DNA of 64,000 nucleotides from Rubrobacter marinus (GCF_011492965.1 NZ_CP045121.1:992001-1056000); one strand, 5' to 3'; counted from the first letter of the stretch, positions 51,012 to 59,430 are shown. The notes: generated by a model not told the origin, from the sequence alone. A program made the numbers and translations.

Positions 51012-51605
51012 GTGACAGAGCTTGCAAGGTCGGCATGGCGGCGCGACGAGCGGGGCTTCACCCTCCCCGAGCTCCTCGTCACCATCGCCATCCTCGGCAT
51101 CCTCCTCGTCATCGCGATGATCGTCTGGTTCGGCCTCCTGGAGCAGCGCCGGGTCGACGCCGCCACCAACCAGCTCAAAGCCGACCTGCGCCTCGCCCAC
51201 ACCAGCGCCACAAACCAGCTCACCGACTGGCGCGTCGTGCTCGTCCCCGACAGAGCCGCTGAAGACGAGGGCCCGGACTATTACCTCGTAAAGCTGGCCG
51301 CTCCATACCCCGCCACCGCCACACCCGTCGTCGACCCTGCAACCCCTCCAGAGCCACGAACCTTCCCCGCCAACGTTAAGGTGATGAACATAGCCGGCAC
51401 CCTCGACACTGGCGCCGGAGGCTGGGCCGTCCCGCCGACCACCGTCGGACAGACCCGGACCGTCGAGTTCAACACCGACGGGACCATGAGGTTCTACGGC
51501 GGCGTCAGCGGCTCCACCTGCGTCACGATAGACACGAGCCCCGAGAACAGGCTGACCGTCCTCGCCGCGACCTCGCGCGTGAAGGTCAAGGCCGACGCGT
51601 GCTAG
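51012..51605 (+). CDS. GspH/FimT-type pseudopilin (first)
   Basis: A 197-aa type IV pilus or type II secretion minor pseudopilin. Prepilin peptidase site at Gly15 (ERG before FTLPELLV, with Glu at +5) is followed by the hydrophobic helix TIAILGILLVIAMIVWFGLL. The mature part shares NQLKADLRLAHTSATN with the second FimT at 52.5 kb. GTG start. It initiates the pilin locus, with the major pilin 140 bp downstream. Confidence 0.88.
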   Translation: MTELARSAWRRDERGFTLPELLVTIAILGILLVIAMIVWFGLLEQRRVDAATNQLKADLRLAHTSATNQLTDWRVVLVPDRAAEDEGPDYYLVKLAAPYPATATPVVDPATPPEPRTFPANVKVMNIAGTLDTGAGGWAVPPTTVGQTRTVEFNTDGTMRFYGGVSGSTCVTIDTSPENRLTVLAATSRVKVKADAC

Positions 51606-51742
51606 CCCCCATAAAACAGCGCTCGAAAAAGTTTCCGAAAAACTTCGTCTGGAGGTGTCTAGAACCTCGCGGGGTGGGCCTAATACCAGTGTCAGCAACA
51701 AACAAGCAAGCGGTAAGCAAGTAAAGAGAGAAGGAGAAGGAC

Positions 51743-52189
51743 ATGCTGAATTGGTTTGCCCGCAGGTTGAAGGAAGCACAGGAGAAGGACAAGACCGGGC
51801 AGGGCGGCTTCACGCTCATCGAGCTCCTTGTCGTCGTGATCATCATCGGCATCCTCGCCGCCATCGCCATCCCGACGTTCCTGGCGCAGAGGGACCGGGC
51901 CCGCTCGAGCGCGGTCCAGAGCGACCTGAGGAACGCCGCGGCCGCCGCCCAGGCCTGCGCCGCCCAGAACAACGACAGCTACAACGGCACCGCCGGCGCC
52001 ACCCAGAACTGCACGTCCCTCACGGTCCTCGACACCTCCTACGGCTTCAACGGCACCACGGGCGTGACCGTCACCCCGGCCTCCACCGGCCCGACGAACT
52101 GGAGCGCCACCGGCTCGCACGGTGCCAACCCGACCGGCACCGACTACACCTTCAACACCGACACGGGCCGGGTCGTCGAGGTCACCTGA
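51743..52189 (+). CDS. Type IV major pilin-like prepilin
   Basis: A 148-aa prepilin: 22-residue leader ending TGQGG, cleavage before FTLIELLVVVIIIGILAAIA with Glu at +5. The mature 126-aa protein has a Cys pair (QACAAQNN and QNCTSL) in a short globular head rich in Thr/Asn/Gly. GAGAAGGAG precedes ATG 51743 in an AT-richer leader, and a terminator follows, so it is probably transcribed alone at a high level. Confidence 0.9.
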   Translation: MLNWFARRLKEAQEKDKTGQGGFTLIELLVVVIIIGILAAIAIPTFLAQRDRARSSAVQSDLRNAAAAAQACAAQNNDSYNGTAGATQNCTSLTVLDTSYGFNGTTGVTVTPASTGPTNWSATGSHGANPTGTDYTFNTDTGRVVEVT

Positions 52190-52214
52190 TCCTAGTCTAA
52201 GCGCCCGCGGTACC

Positions 52215-52243
52215 GAGGCGCCCCTCCGGGGGTGCCTCTTGTT
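52215..52243 (+). terminator. Intrinsic terminator after the major pilin
   Basis: A 10-bp stem with one G-T pair (52215-52224 with 52229-52238), 4-nt loop and TTGTT tail. Confidence 0.65.
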
Positions 52244-52244
52244 A

Positions 52245-52483
52245 CTTCAGCATCATGAGTTTTGAGCTAAGTAAGAATGTGGGCTTAGTCGGGCCTTCTC
52301 AGTGGATCGCATGCAGCACATGCCATTTTTGGAGACCAACTTGTTCCATTACTTTCTCTACTTCTGTCTTGGAGTTCGGCACAGGTTGGTCGGGTACCGG
52401 AGGGCTTTCCGTGACTTTGAAGCAATAAAGCTCTCTGCGTGGACGCACTAAAGGTTTTCCTGTTCTTGACCGACAACTAAAGC
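52245..52483. other. Low-GC intergenic region upstream of the first pseudopilin operon
   Basis: About 240 bp with conspicuously lower GC than the window. No ORF with a start and ribosome site was found. TTGACC at about 52468 and other TTGAAG/TAAA motifs could form the promoter of the operon beginning at 52484. Confidence 0.45.
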
Positions 52484-53074
52484 ATGATCTCGTGGAGTAG
52501 AGCGTTGAACTTTTATCGAGAGGCAAGAGGCTTCACCTTGGGTGAGGTACTGGTCACCATCACAATAACGGGGATCTTGTTCGCCATAGCAGCTGCCTCT
52601 TGGCAAAACGTAGTCGAAAGCAGACGAGTAGACTCCGCTACTAACCAAGTCAAAGCAGATCTGCGGCTGGCTCACACAAGCGCGAGTAACCGTCTCGGTG
52701 CAGCGAGGCTGATTTTTAATGGCAATGGTTCGCCTGTGACCTGCAACGGTCAGTCAGCAGCCTACTGCCTCGTAGAGCCCATACCCAGCGGAGGCACCGT
52801 TCAGAGGCCGCGCAATTTCGAATCGAACACTATACGTCTTACATCTCCCAATCTGTTTCTGGCTTCTGGCCCTATCACCATAGAGTTTGCGGCCAATGGA
52901 ACGGCGAGTACGGTGGGAGCAGCCCTGAACGCGGGTTTGACCGGTGTTACGGATAGGTGCCCCTCCAGCACGCCCTCCGGTGTGCCTCGTATCCAAGTTT
53001 CGTCGAACGCTAGCAACCCCACAACGCATTGCCTGACGTTTAATATCGCGACCTCGAGCATCAAAGTTGATTAA
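52484..53074 (+). CDS. GspH/FimT-type pseudopilin (second)
   Basis: A 196-aa minor pseudopilin. Leader of 16 residues ending AREARG, cleavage before FTLGEVLVTITITGILFAIAA with Glu at +5. NQVKADLRLAHTSASN matches the first FimT. Its codons are far more AT-rich than the surrounding genes. It overlaps the following PilV-like gene by 8 nt and heads the operon fimT-pilV-pilW-pilX. Confidence 0.85.
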   Translation: MISWSRALNFYREARGFTLGEVLVTITITGILFAIAAASWQNVVESRRVDSATNQVKADLRLAHTSASNRLGAARLIFNGNGSPVTCNGQSAAYCLVEPIPSGGTVQRPRNFESNTIRLTSPNLFLASGPITIEFAANGTASTVGAALNAGLTGVTDRCPSSTPSGVPRIQVSSNASNPTTHCLTFNIATSSIKVD

Positions 53075-53588
53075 GGCGTTGAAGAACGAGGCCGGGTACT
53101 CGCTGGTGGAGGTAATGGCCTCGATCGTCATCCTCTCCATCGCGATCATCCCGATGGTCAGCATGTTCGACGTGGGCCTCAAGAGCGCGTCCCAGGGTGG
53201 CAAATACGATAAGGCTCGAACGCTCGCGAATCTGACGCTTGAGGAGGCCAAGAGCCTACCGTACAACACCAGTACCGTTGGGGACCAAGAGGTGCGCGAT
53301 ACTTTCCCCGAGCCCGCTTCGACTACCACTACGTACAGCGGATCGGGGTCTTACGAATCCTCGTACAGGGCGGTGACAGGCGGCGCGTCGGGCGATTTCT
53401 CGGGCTTCGAGTTCAAGGTGCGGAAGCAGTTTCTCGATCAGCCACCCGTAGGCTCGGCGACGGACCCAGCAGCCGCGTCTCAGAGTTTTGCCGACAAGGC
53501 CAGCGACGACGGCCTGATCAGGATAACCGTTACGGTTCGCTGGGACGGCAACAAAACCTACAGTGCAGACGGCGTGGTGGCTAAGTGA
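53067..53588 (+). CDS. PilV-like minor pseudopilin (copy 1)
   Basis: A 173-aa protein with a 10-residue leader ending NEAG, cleavage before YSLVEVMASIVILSIAIIPMVS with Glu at +5. The first mature 50 residues are near-identical to copy 2 at 55790 (SMFDVGLK, GGxYDxARxLAN); the C-terminal half differs. TTG start at 53067 overlaps the preceding stop; its own stop overlaps the next GTG (GTGA). Confidence 0.85.
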   Translation: MIKALKNEAGYSLVEVMASIVILSIAIIPMVSMFDVGLKSASQGGKYDKARTLANLTLEEAKSLPYNTSTVGDQEVRDTFPEPASTTTTYSGSGSYESSYRAVTGGASGDFSGFEFKVRKQFLDQPPVGSATDPAAASQSFADKASDDGLIRITVTVRWDGNKTYSADGVVAK

Positions 53589-54244
53589 GGAAGATAAGGC
53601 GCCACCTGCTTGCGGACGAGACAGGGTTCACCCTTGCAGAGATGATGGTGGCGATCACGGTCATGATCGTGGTGTTCTTCGCTCTGCACAACATCTTCAG
53701 CATGAGCCTGCGCGTCTTCTCCTTCGGCAACGATAAGGTCGAAGCCGTCGAGAACGCTCGGCTGGGCGTAGAGCGGATGGAGCGGGAGTTGAGGGGTGCG
53801 TACTCCTACGACAAGAGCAACGCTTCGGCCTCGGACGATCACCTCTTCTTCAACCTATCGAGTCCGGGCTCCGCCGCGATGCCAGGCAGCACGCAGATGA
53901 CATTCGGGAATGAACTTACCAGTGATATGAAGCTCACCTGTCCTTCTACGGGTACGTGTGAGTTCTTTACTTACAAGCTTACGCAGCCGAACTCCGGCGC
54001 AGCGTGCACGGCCGCTCCGTGCACGCTGCGCCGAGTCAATTCGAGTAGCGCATCGGCTACGGGAGATGCCTTGGTGGAGTCAGTCGCGCTCAACGGGCTC
54101 AGCTTCTCTTACTTCAGGGCCGATGGCACGGCGGTCACGGCCAACGAAGGCGAGATCGAGAGGGTGCAGGTGCGGCTCAACGTCAACGTAGACGGACGTA
54201 CCCAGGTGCTTACGACAAATGTGGATCTGAGGAACAGGCTATGA
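53585..54244 (+). CDS. PilW-like minor pseudopilin (copy 1)
   Basis: A 219-aa protein with a 14-residue leader (ADETG), cleavage before FTLAEMMVAITVMIVVFFALH with Glu at +5. MSLRVFSFGNDKVEAVENAR is shared with copy 2. The globular part carries four cysteines (LTCPSTGTCEF and AACTAAPCTLRR) not seen in copy 2. GTG start overlaps the PilV stop; its own stop overlaps the next ATG (ATGA). Confidence 0.85.
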   Translation: MRKIRRHLLADETGFTLAEMMVAITVMIVVFFALHNIFSMSLRVFSFGNDKVEAVENARLGVERMERELRGAYSYDKSNASASDDHLFFNLSSPGSAAMPGSTQMTFGNELTSDMKLTCPSTGTCEFFTYKLTQPNSGAACTAAPCTLRRVNSSSASATGDALVESVALNGLSFSYFRADGTAVTANEGEIERVQVRLNVNVDGRTQVLTTNVDLRNRL

Positions 54245-55635
54245 GCAGCATAAAAGCGTTGTTGCGGGACGAATCAGGGATGACGATGGGCCTTGCCGTC
54301 ATCATGTTGGTTCTCATAGGTGTCATGGGTGCCGGGCTGCTGACGTTCGTGCAGCGCGACCTCGACGCGGTGGTTACGGACAATAAGGGTCAGCGAGCCT
54401 TCGAGTTGGCGGATGCCGGGGTGCAGGCCGCGAAGCGTCAGCTTACCTCCGATTCTATCCCCGGCCATTATGACGGGGGTTCGGCGGATGTTCGGTGGGC
54501 GACGAGCCAGGGGGGGACGAGCCTGACGAACTTAGACGGGAGCGCGGCTACTACCGACTCCGTCAACGTAAAGATCGAGTATAAGCTTGCCAACAACTCC
54601 TTCGTCGTAACGTCTACGGGCGATTACAGCGACGCCAGGCGCAGGATCGAGGCGGTATTCACCCGGACGGCGGGGGCTTCACTACCGCCGGCCTACTTCA
54701 CGCGTAACAGCCTCAACGTCAACGGAGCGTTTGCTTCCGATGCCCTTAGCTACTTTGCGCTTGGTAACGCCACCATAGGTGTCAGTAGCACACAGTTCAG
54801 TTTGGGCAACTCGGACGACGCGGGTTTCAAGAGGTGGGCCGAGACCACCGACAGCCAGTCGTACCCCAACGCCTTCAACGCCACGGCTCGGAGCAGCTCG
54901 CTTGGAGGAATAGCCGTCAGAGGCACTCTTACGAACAACAACTCAACTGATGGTTTGGTCGCCAAGAACACAAGAAGCTTCGACAGGCTGACCTCTCCTA
55001 GGGTTGTAGCCGATTACTACGCTAGCAAGACTACCCCGTCTACCAATCCCGTCGATCCCTCCATAATATCTTTCCCCTTCGACCCTACCCTGCTCCAAAA
55101 CCCCGACGGTAGCTATGCGTTTATCGAAACCCTCCGGGCGGAGGCGCAGAAGCAGGAGACGGCCACCCCTGGCAATGACAACTACCGCAACCCCTCGACT
55201 GCCGGCACGACCTACAACATCAACCCTTCCGACTGGCCTTCGAGTTCGAGCGAGAACACCGTTGTCTTCTACCGGTTCCCGACCTGGAACGTGAACAACA
55301 AGGTGGTCTGGAACATCAACGCACCCTGCACCAACAGTACGAGAAAAGGGGTAATCGTTGTCGAAAACGGCAACTTCGAGATAGCAGGTAACCGCGGTGG
55401 CTTCAACGGCACGGTGGTAACCTGGGGCGGTGTAGATCCTGCTACCGGACAACCGTATCCGGATCGAGGTAAGTTTACTTCAGCGGGAGGTGCTTGCATG
55501 ACGGGGTACGCCAACGCTAGCGGTGATATGACGCTCTCTGGCAACTTCAGCGCCGGCACAGTGCCGGGTCTGAGCTCGATAGCGGCCTTTGCGGGCAACG
55601 TAAAGCTCGTTAGCTGGCGAGAGCTGTACAGCTAG
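54241..55635 (+). CDS. PilX-like large pilus-associated protein (copy 1)
   Basis: A 464-aa protein. N-terminus MSSIKALLRDESGMTMGLAV is followed by a helix (IMLVLIGVMGAGLLTFVQRDL). The prepilin site is abnormal: no GF motif and no Glu at +5. A DxxV segment and a coiled helix (AFELADAGVQAAKRQL) follow as in PilX proteins. A repetitive, Asn/Thr/Ser-rich beta domain comes next, ending GVIVVENGNFEIAGN and SWRELYS. Last gene of the first operon. It may be anchored rather than processed. Confidence 0.75.
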   Translation: MSSIKALLRDESGMTMGLAVIMLVLIGVMGAGLLTFVQRDLDAVVTDNKGQRAFELADAGVQAAKRQLTSDSIPGHYDGGSADVRWATSQGGTSLTNLDGSAATTDSVNVKIEYKLANNSFVVTSTGDYSDARRRIEAVFTRTAGASLPPAYFTRNSLNVNGAFASDALSYFALGNATIGVSSTQFSLGNSDDAGFKRWAETTDSQSYPNAFNATARSSSLGGIAVRGTLTNNNSTDGLVAKNTRSFDRLTSPRVVADYYASKTTPSTNPVDPSIISFPFDPTLLQNPDGSYAFIETLRAEAQKQETATPGNDNYRNPSTAGTTYNINPSDWPSSSSENTVVFYRFPTWNVNNKVVWNINAPCTNSTRKGVIVVENGNFEIAGNRGGFNGTVVTWGGVDPATGQPYPDRGKFTSAGGACMTGYANASGDMTLSGNFSAGTVPGLSSIAAFAGNVKLVSWRELYS

Positions 55636-55789
55636 CGCGTGCGGTTAGATCTCAGGGAACTTGCTGCGAGAGCCGGACAGCTGCGAACCTCGAGCATCGG
55701 CTCTCCCCGAGAGGTCGGAGAAGGCTTTTCGCAAGGGACGGGAGCGTCGGGTAGGATACGTTGGGGTGTTTCGCCGGGAGAATGATCTG
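55636..55789. other. Intergenic spacer between the two pseudopilin operons
   Basis: About 150 bp. GTAGGATACG near 55751-55760 could be a -10 for copy 2, with GGGAG as the ribosome site before ATG 55790. No gene seen. Confidence 0.4.
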
Positions 55790-56257
55790 ATGGGTAGGTT
55801 GCGGTCGGGGGAGTCCGGGTACTCGCTGGTCGAGGTGATGGTTTCCATCATCATCCTCTCCATCGCGATCATACCTATGGTGAGTATGTTCGACGTCGGG
55901 CTCAAGGCGGCTACCAGGGGCGGAAGTTACGATCAGGCACGCGCTCTGGCGAACGAGAGGCTGGAGGAGATCAAGGCGCTGCCGTTCAAGAACGACACGC
56001 CTCAAAATGATAGCGTGGTGGAGACCTACCCTCCGGGCAAGAAAACACTTCCTGGAGGTCGAGGGTTCGACTCCGTGGTGACGACGGCCTATCAGGATGT
56101 GAATAGCGCCGGGGAGTACCGCGACTCCGGCAAGGACGACATCAACCCGGCGAACGACGGGAAGGTTCGTACCACCCGGATGAAGGTCACGGTGGACGTG
56201 ACGTGGAACGGGAACTCTTTCACGGCTACCGGGCTTGTGGCCTCGGGGACCAGGTGA
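55790..56257 (+). CDS. PilV-like minor pseudopilin (copy 2)
   Basis: A 155-aa protein with a 10-residue leader ending GESG, cleavage before YSLVEVMVSIIILSIAIIPMVS with Glu at +5. N-terminal half near-identical in protein to copy 1; C-terminal half different. High-GC codons, unlike copy 1. Its stop overlaps the PilW GTG (GTGA). ATG 55790 has GGGAG 10 nt upstream. Confidence 0.85.
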   Translation: MGRLRSGESGYSLVEVMVSIIILSIAIIPMVSMFDVGLKAATRGGSYDQARALANERLEEIKALPFKNDTPQNDSVVETYPPGKKTLPGGRGFDSVVTTAYQDVNSAGEYRDSGKDDINPANDGKVRTTRMKVTVDVTWNGNSFTATGLVASGTR

Positions 56258-56844
56258 AGCGTAGGGAAGACACGAGCGTCCACCCCCTCGCGAGGGAGGA
56301 CGGCTTCACGCTGGCGGAGATGATGGTCACGATGGTGCTTATGGTCGTGGTCCTGTTCGCGCTCTACAACATCTTCGACATGAGCATCAGGGTCTTCTCC
56401 TTCGGCAACAACAAGGTCGAGTCGGTGGAGAGTGCGCGCGTCGCGATGGAGAGGATGGAGCGCGAGATCCGGTCTGCACATCCCCGGAACAGGGCGGCGG
56501 GGGACCGGACCGTCATCTTCAACTTTGCCACGGGACCGCAGGGCGGTATCGCCTTCGGCAACGACTCGAACAGAGACCGTATGGTACAGACTAGCGAGCG
56601 CATCTCCTACGAGGTAGACGGCTCTGCCCTTCGCAGAAGGGCAGGCAGTAGCGCCACCGCGGATACTCTCGCCGAGCCCCTTCGCAACGACGGTCTGAGC
56701 TTCACGTACTTTCGGAGCGACGGAACTACGCCTGCTGTCACGGAGGCACAGGTGGCTATCGTGCGCATACGGGTTGCGGTGGACGTGCGAGGGCGGGTCC
56801 AGACGCTGGAGACGGACGTGGCGTTGAGGAACCGGGGCGTCTGA
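56254..56844 (+). CDS. PilW-like minor pseudopilin (copy 2)
   Basis: A 196-aa protein with a 17-residue leader ending AREDG, cleavage before FTLAEMMVTMVLMVVVLFALY with Glu at +5. MSIRVFSFGNNKVESVESAR parallels copy 1, and both end in a similar strand (LETDVALRNRG and LTTNVDLRNR). No cysteines. Overlaps the next ATG by one base (TGATG). Confidence 0.85.
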   Translation: MKRREDTSVHPLAREDGFTLAEMMVTMVLMVVVLFALYNIFDMSIRVFSFGNNKVESVESARVAMERMEREIRSAHPRNRAAGDRTVIFNFATGPQGGIAFGNDSNRDRMVQTSERISYEVDGSALRRRAGSSATADTLAEPLRNDGLSFTYFRSDGTTPAVTEAQVAIVRIRVAVDVRGRVQTLETDVALRNRGV

Positions 56845-58352
56845 TGCTGCGTCGCCTCGCGAGGGACGAGTCGGGGATGACGATGGGGCTCGCGATCATC
56901 ATGATCGTGCTGATCGGGGTGATGGGCGCCGGGCTCCTGACCTTCGTGCAGCGGGATCTGGAGACCGTGGTCGAGGTGAACCGGGGCCAGAAGGCTCTCG
57001 AAATGGCGGACGTCGGGGTCCAGGAGGCGCGGAGGCAGCTTATAGCCGACCCCGTCCGCCAGCATTACGACAGGAACCCTGACAACGACTGCGACGCCCC
57101 TCGCCAGCGCAAGGGGGAAGACTGGTCGCCCAACACGGGCAGTCCGGGATGCGGCAGCGCGGAGACCGCAGCCGGGATCACGCGCTCCTTCGAGGGCGGC
57201 CGGTTCCAGGTTACGGTCGAGTGCTACGTCCAGAGGAACGACCCTTCGACCCCTGCGGGTGCCGTGCCCTGCTCGAACGCCGAGACCGGCGCTGCCCCGG
57301 AGGACGCAGATCCCCGTCGCAGAAGCTTCTTCAAGGTCGTCTCGACCGGGCTCTACCCCGATGAGGAAGGCGCGAAGCGCAGGGTGGAGGCCATCGTCCA
57401 GAGGGAGAGCCGGCCCCTGCCGCTGGCGTATTACACGCCCGAGAACATAGACCTGAACGGCACCGTCGAGGTGAGCGGGGTGAGCTTCTTCGCGGGGGCA
57501 ACATCACCGGGCCGGGGCAGCTCCACGAAGATCGGCGCTGAGCCCGACCTCTTGCTGGGCGACTGGAGCACCAGCAGCCCGAGCACCTCCTACGTCCCCT
57601 CCTCCGACTACAACACGCTCCCGCGTGGCACCGCTTCCACCGGCTTCGGCGCAGCGGGAAGGGTCTGCGCGAGCAACAACACGACGGGTTGCAAGGCCCC
57701 TCCGAACGGGACGAGCTACTTCGACTCGGAGACCGATATCTCGCTCGTAGCCAAAGAGGACCCGGAGGCCGCGAACGAGACCGGCACGATCTCCTACCCC
57801 TTCGATCCCGCAGCACGCCCGGACATGGAGCTCCTCATGGAGGAGGCGATGACGATAGGGACCTACTACACCCCGTCGGGAGGCTCCTTCAGCATAAACC
57901 AGGCGGTCATGGATCAGGCGCAGACCGGAACGTCCACGCCCGTCGTCTTCGTGGATTTCCAGGGTGCGGCGAGCACGGGCAGCAACGTCAAGTTCGACAC
58001 GGACTACGACAACGCCAGCGCGCCGGTCGTCCTCGTGGTCAGGAACGGCAACTTCGACTTCGAGGGCAGCAATGGTAAGAAGGACGGGGACGAGGACGGC
58101 CAGGCCGAGCTCAGGGGCGTCGTGATCGTCGAGGGCGACGGCTCCAAGACGGGTTCGTACAAAGCCGCGGGCAACAGCGAACTCGCGGGCTTCGTCTTCG
58201 CCGACGGCGACATTACCCTCACCGGCAACGCCAGGGCTGAGTCCCTGCTCAGGCCGGACGATAGCGGCAACGCGGTGCCCACCGACTTCTTCGAGCGCAT
58301 GCTGGCGTTCAACAGGATCCGGCTCTGGAGCTGGCAGGAGGTCTACCAGTAG
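56844..58352 (+). CDS. PilX-like large pilus-associated protein (copy 2)
   Basis: A 502-aa protein. MLRRLARDESGMTMGLAI and IMIVLIGVMGAGLLTFVQRDL repeat copy 1 almost exactly. The ectodomain is longer, with an extra acidic Cys-containing insertion (NDCDAPRQRKGEDW and PGCGSAETAAG). The later VVLVVRNGNFDFEGS and RLWSWQEVYQ parallel copy 1 endings. The N-terminal hydrophobic segment lacks a canonical prepilin site. Last gene of the second operon. Confidence 0.75.
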   Translation: MLRRLARDESGMTMGLAIIMIVLIGVMGAGLLTFVQRDLETVVEVNRGQKALEMADVGVQEARRQLIADPVRQHYDRNPDNDCDAPRQRKGEDWSPNTGSPGCGSAETAAGITRSFEGGRFQVTVECYVQRNDPSTPAGAVPCSNAETGAAPEDADPRRRSFFKVVSTGLYPDEEGAKRRVEAIVQRESRPLPLAYYTPENIDLNGTVEVSGVSFFAGATSPGRGSSTKIGAEPDLLLGDWSTSSPSTSYVPSSDYNTLPRGTASTGFGAAGRVCASNNTTGCKAPPNGTSYFDSETDISLVAKEDPEAANETGTISYPFDPAARPDMELLMEEAMTIGTYYTPSGGSFSINQAVMDQAQTGTSTPVVFVDFQGAASTGSNVKFDTDYDNASAPVVLVVRNGNFDFEGSNGKKDGDEDGQAELRGVVIVEGDGSKTGSYKAAGNSELAGFVFADGDITLTGNARAESLLRPDDSGNAVPTDFFERMLAFNRIRLWSWQEVYQ

Positions 58353-58353
58353 C

Positions 58354-58383
58354 CCCACGAGTCCCGTGGTTACGGGGCTCGCA
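58354..58383 (+). terminator. Complex hairpin after the second pilin operon
   Basis: Outer arms AGCCCC and GGGGCT enclose the inner stem CCACG-CGTGG. No T-tract follows. Confidence 0.4.
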
Positions 58384-58547
58384 GGCCGAGCGCGCTTATC
58401 TGGAATTGGAGACAGGTACTCGCGGTGGATCCGAGCGCGCATCCTTTATGGTCGGCTATCCCGTTGTGCATCAGGCTCCGCGCCACGAGGGGAGCTCGAC
58501 GGCTCTTCGAGGACGGCAACTCACGGGTGGCTGTGACGAGCCTGATC

Positions 58548-58695
58548 TCAACCGCTGCCCATCCCGTCCACGTCCACGAGACCCTCTCGGATGGCGTGGA
58601 GGACGGCCCGGGTACGGTCGTAGACGTGCAGCTTCTTGTAGATGTCGGAGACGTGGTTCCTGACCGTCTTCTCGGAGATCGCGAGGGAGCAGGCA
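58548..58695 (-). pseudogene. 3' fragment of a NarL-type response regulator (copy A)
   Basis: On the minus strand the sequence encodes the LuxR-type helix-turn-helix [20 protein letters not shown] and the end [19 protein letters not shown], with a stop at 58548. The receiver domain is missing. It matches the tail expected for the regulator at 60632-61318, whose own helix-turn-helix is deleted. It lies just after the pilin operon. Confidence 0.7.
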
Positions 58696-58769
58696 GGCTG
58701 CTGGCGCTAGGGTAGGACGGTTTCGGATCGATCCATGCTGGGCTTTGGGATGGGCGGATGCGCGTCTCC

Positions 58770-58775
58770 TATAAT
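58770..58775 (+). promoter_or_regulatory. -10 box (TATAAT) for the leaderless gene at 58782
   Basis: A perfect TATAAT lies 6 nt before the ATG at 58782, with no Shine-Dalgarno between. Confidence 0.6.
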
Positions 58776-58781
58776 CAGGGC

Positions 58782-58982
58782 ATGGACAGGTCCAGGCGCG
58801 CTATCCGGGTTCGGGGTCTGCACGAGCAGGGGAGAGATGCGGAGCTTGAGGGAACGACGCCCGCCGAGCGTCTCTGCATGATGTGGCAGCTCGCCGTCGA
58901 CGTGTGGGCGTTCAAGGGAGAGCCCGGTGCTGAACAGCGATTACAGAGACATGCTGTACGCATTATCCGAGGAAGGCGTTAG
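58782..58982 (+). CDS. Small conserved partner of a nucleotidyltransferase-like protein
   Basis: A 66-aa protein (MDRSRRAIRVRGLHEQGRDA, then ERLCMMWQLAVDVWAFKGEPGAE). I recognise this motif (MxxLTxDxWAFKGEP) from short proteins encoded just upstream of MNT/AbiEii-like nucleotidyltransferases, although no function is established. It overlaps the following GTG at 58927. The start is probably leaderless. Confidence 0.5.
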   Translation: MDRSRRAIRVRGLHEQGRDAELEGTTPAERLCMMWQLAVDVWAFKGEPGAEQRLQRHAVRIIRGRR

Positions 58983-59094
58983 GTTCCTTGTTGGCGCATA
59001 TGCTCTGGCCGTCCACGGACACGTAAGGGCCACCGGAGATATGGACCTTTGGGTGGAGCGCGGAGGGGACAACGCTGCAGCTCGCGCTCGGTGA
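58927..59094 (+). pseudogene. Truncated nucleotidyltransferase-like protein fused to a regulator fragment
   Basis: VLNSDYRDMLYALSEEGVRF is followed by LVGAYALAVHGHVRATGDMDLWVERG, the start of an AbiEii/DUF6036-like nucleotidyltransferase with a D-x-D catalytic pair. At about 59070 the sequence changes abruptly into a fragment of the response regulator (30 bases identical to 60845-60874), which ends the reading frame after 55 aa. The rest of the domain is missing. It is a likely remnant of a two-gene toxin-antitoxin-like module. Confidence 0.6.
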
Positions 59095-59128
59095 GCTGCG
59101 GGGCAACAGGCTCCTCCGCCTCCTCGAG
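59075..59128 (-). pseudogene. Internal fragment of the response regulator (copy B)
   Basis: Bases 59075-59104 are identical to 60845-60874 (the PQLTERELQI linker region on the minus strand), then similarity decays through GGCTCCTCCGCCTC. Both flanks differ. Confidence 0.6.
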
Positions 59129-59187
59129 GGCGTCTGGGGGACGCCTGTATAATCGGTTCGTTTCTTGTCCCGCTCGTGAGGGAGAGC

Positions 59188-59430
59188 ATGGTGGATTGGC
59201 GCGGCTACATACACGCGGACCCGAAGGTACTGGTCGGCAAGCCCGTCGTGAAGGGGACGAGGCTCTCGGTGGAGTTCTTGCTCGGGCTATTCGCCGCGGG
59301 ATGGACGGAGGAGCAGGTCTTGAGTAACTATCCCACGCTCACGCCCGAGGGGCTGCGGGCGGTCTTCGCCTTCGCCGCCGAGAGCGCGCGGGAGGAGAGC
59401 ATGTACGCGCTTCCCCTCGAGAAAGGCTAA
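59188..59430 (+). CDS. DUF433 family protein, probable antitoxin (module 1)
   Basis: An 80-aa protein: MVDWRGYIHADPKVLVGKPV then VKGTRLSVEFLLGLFAAGW and the helix-turn-helix-like EEQVLSNYPTLTPEGLRAVFAFA. This is a typical DUF433 winged helix. Its stop overlaps the DUF5615 ATG (TAATG), the standard pairing. TATAAT at 59148-59153 may be its promoter. Start choice is among GTG 59176, ATG 59188 and GTG 59191. Confidence 0.85.
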   Translation: MVDWRGYIHADPKVLVGKPVVKGTRLSVEFLLGLFAAGWTEEQVLSNYPTLTPEGLRAVFAFAAESAREESMYALPLEKG

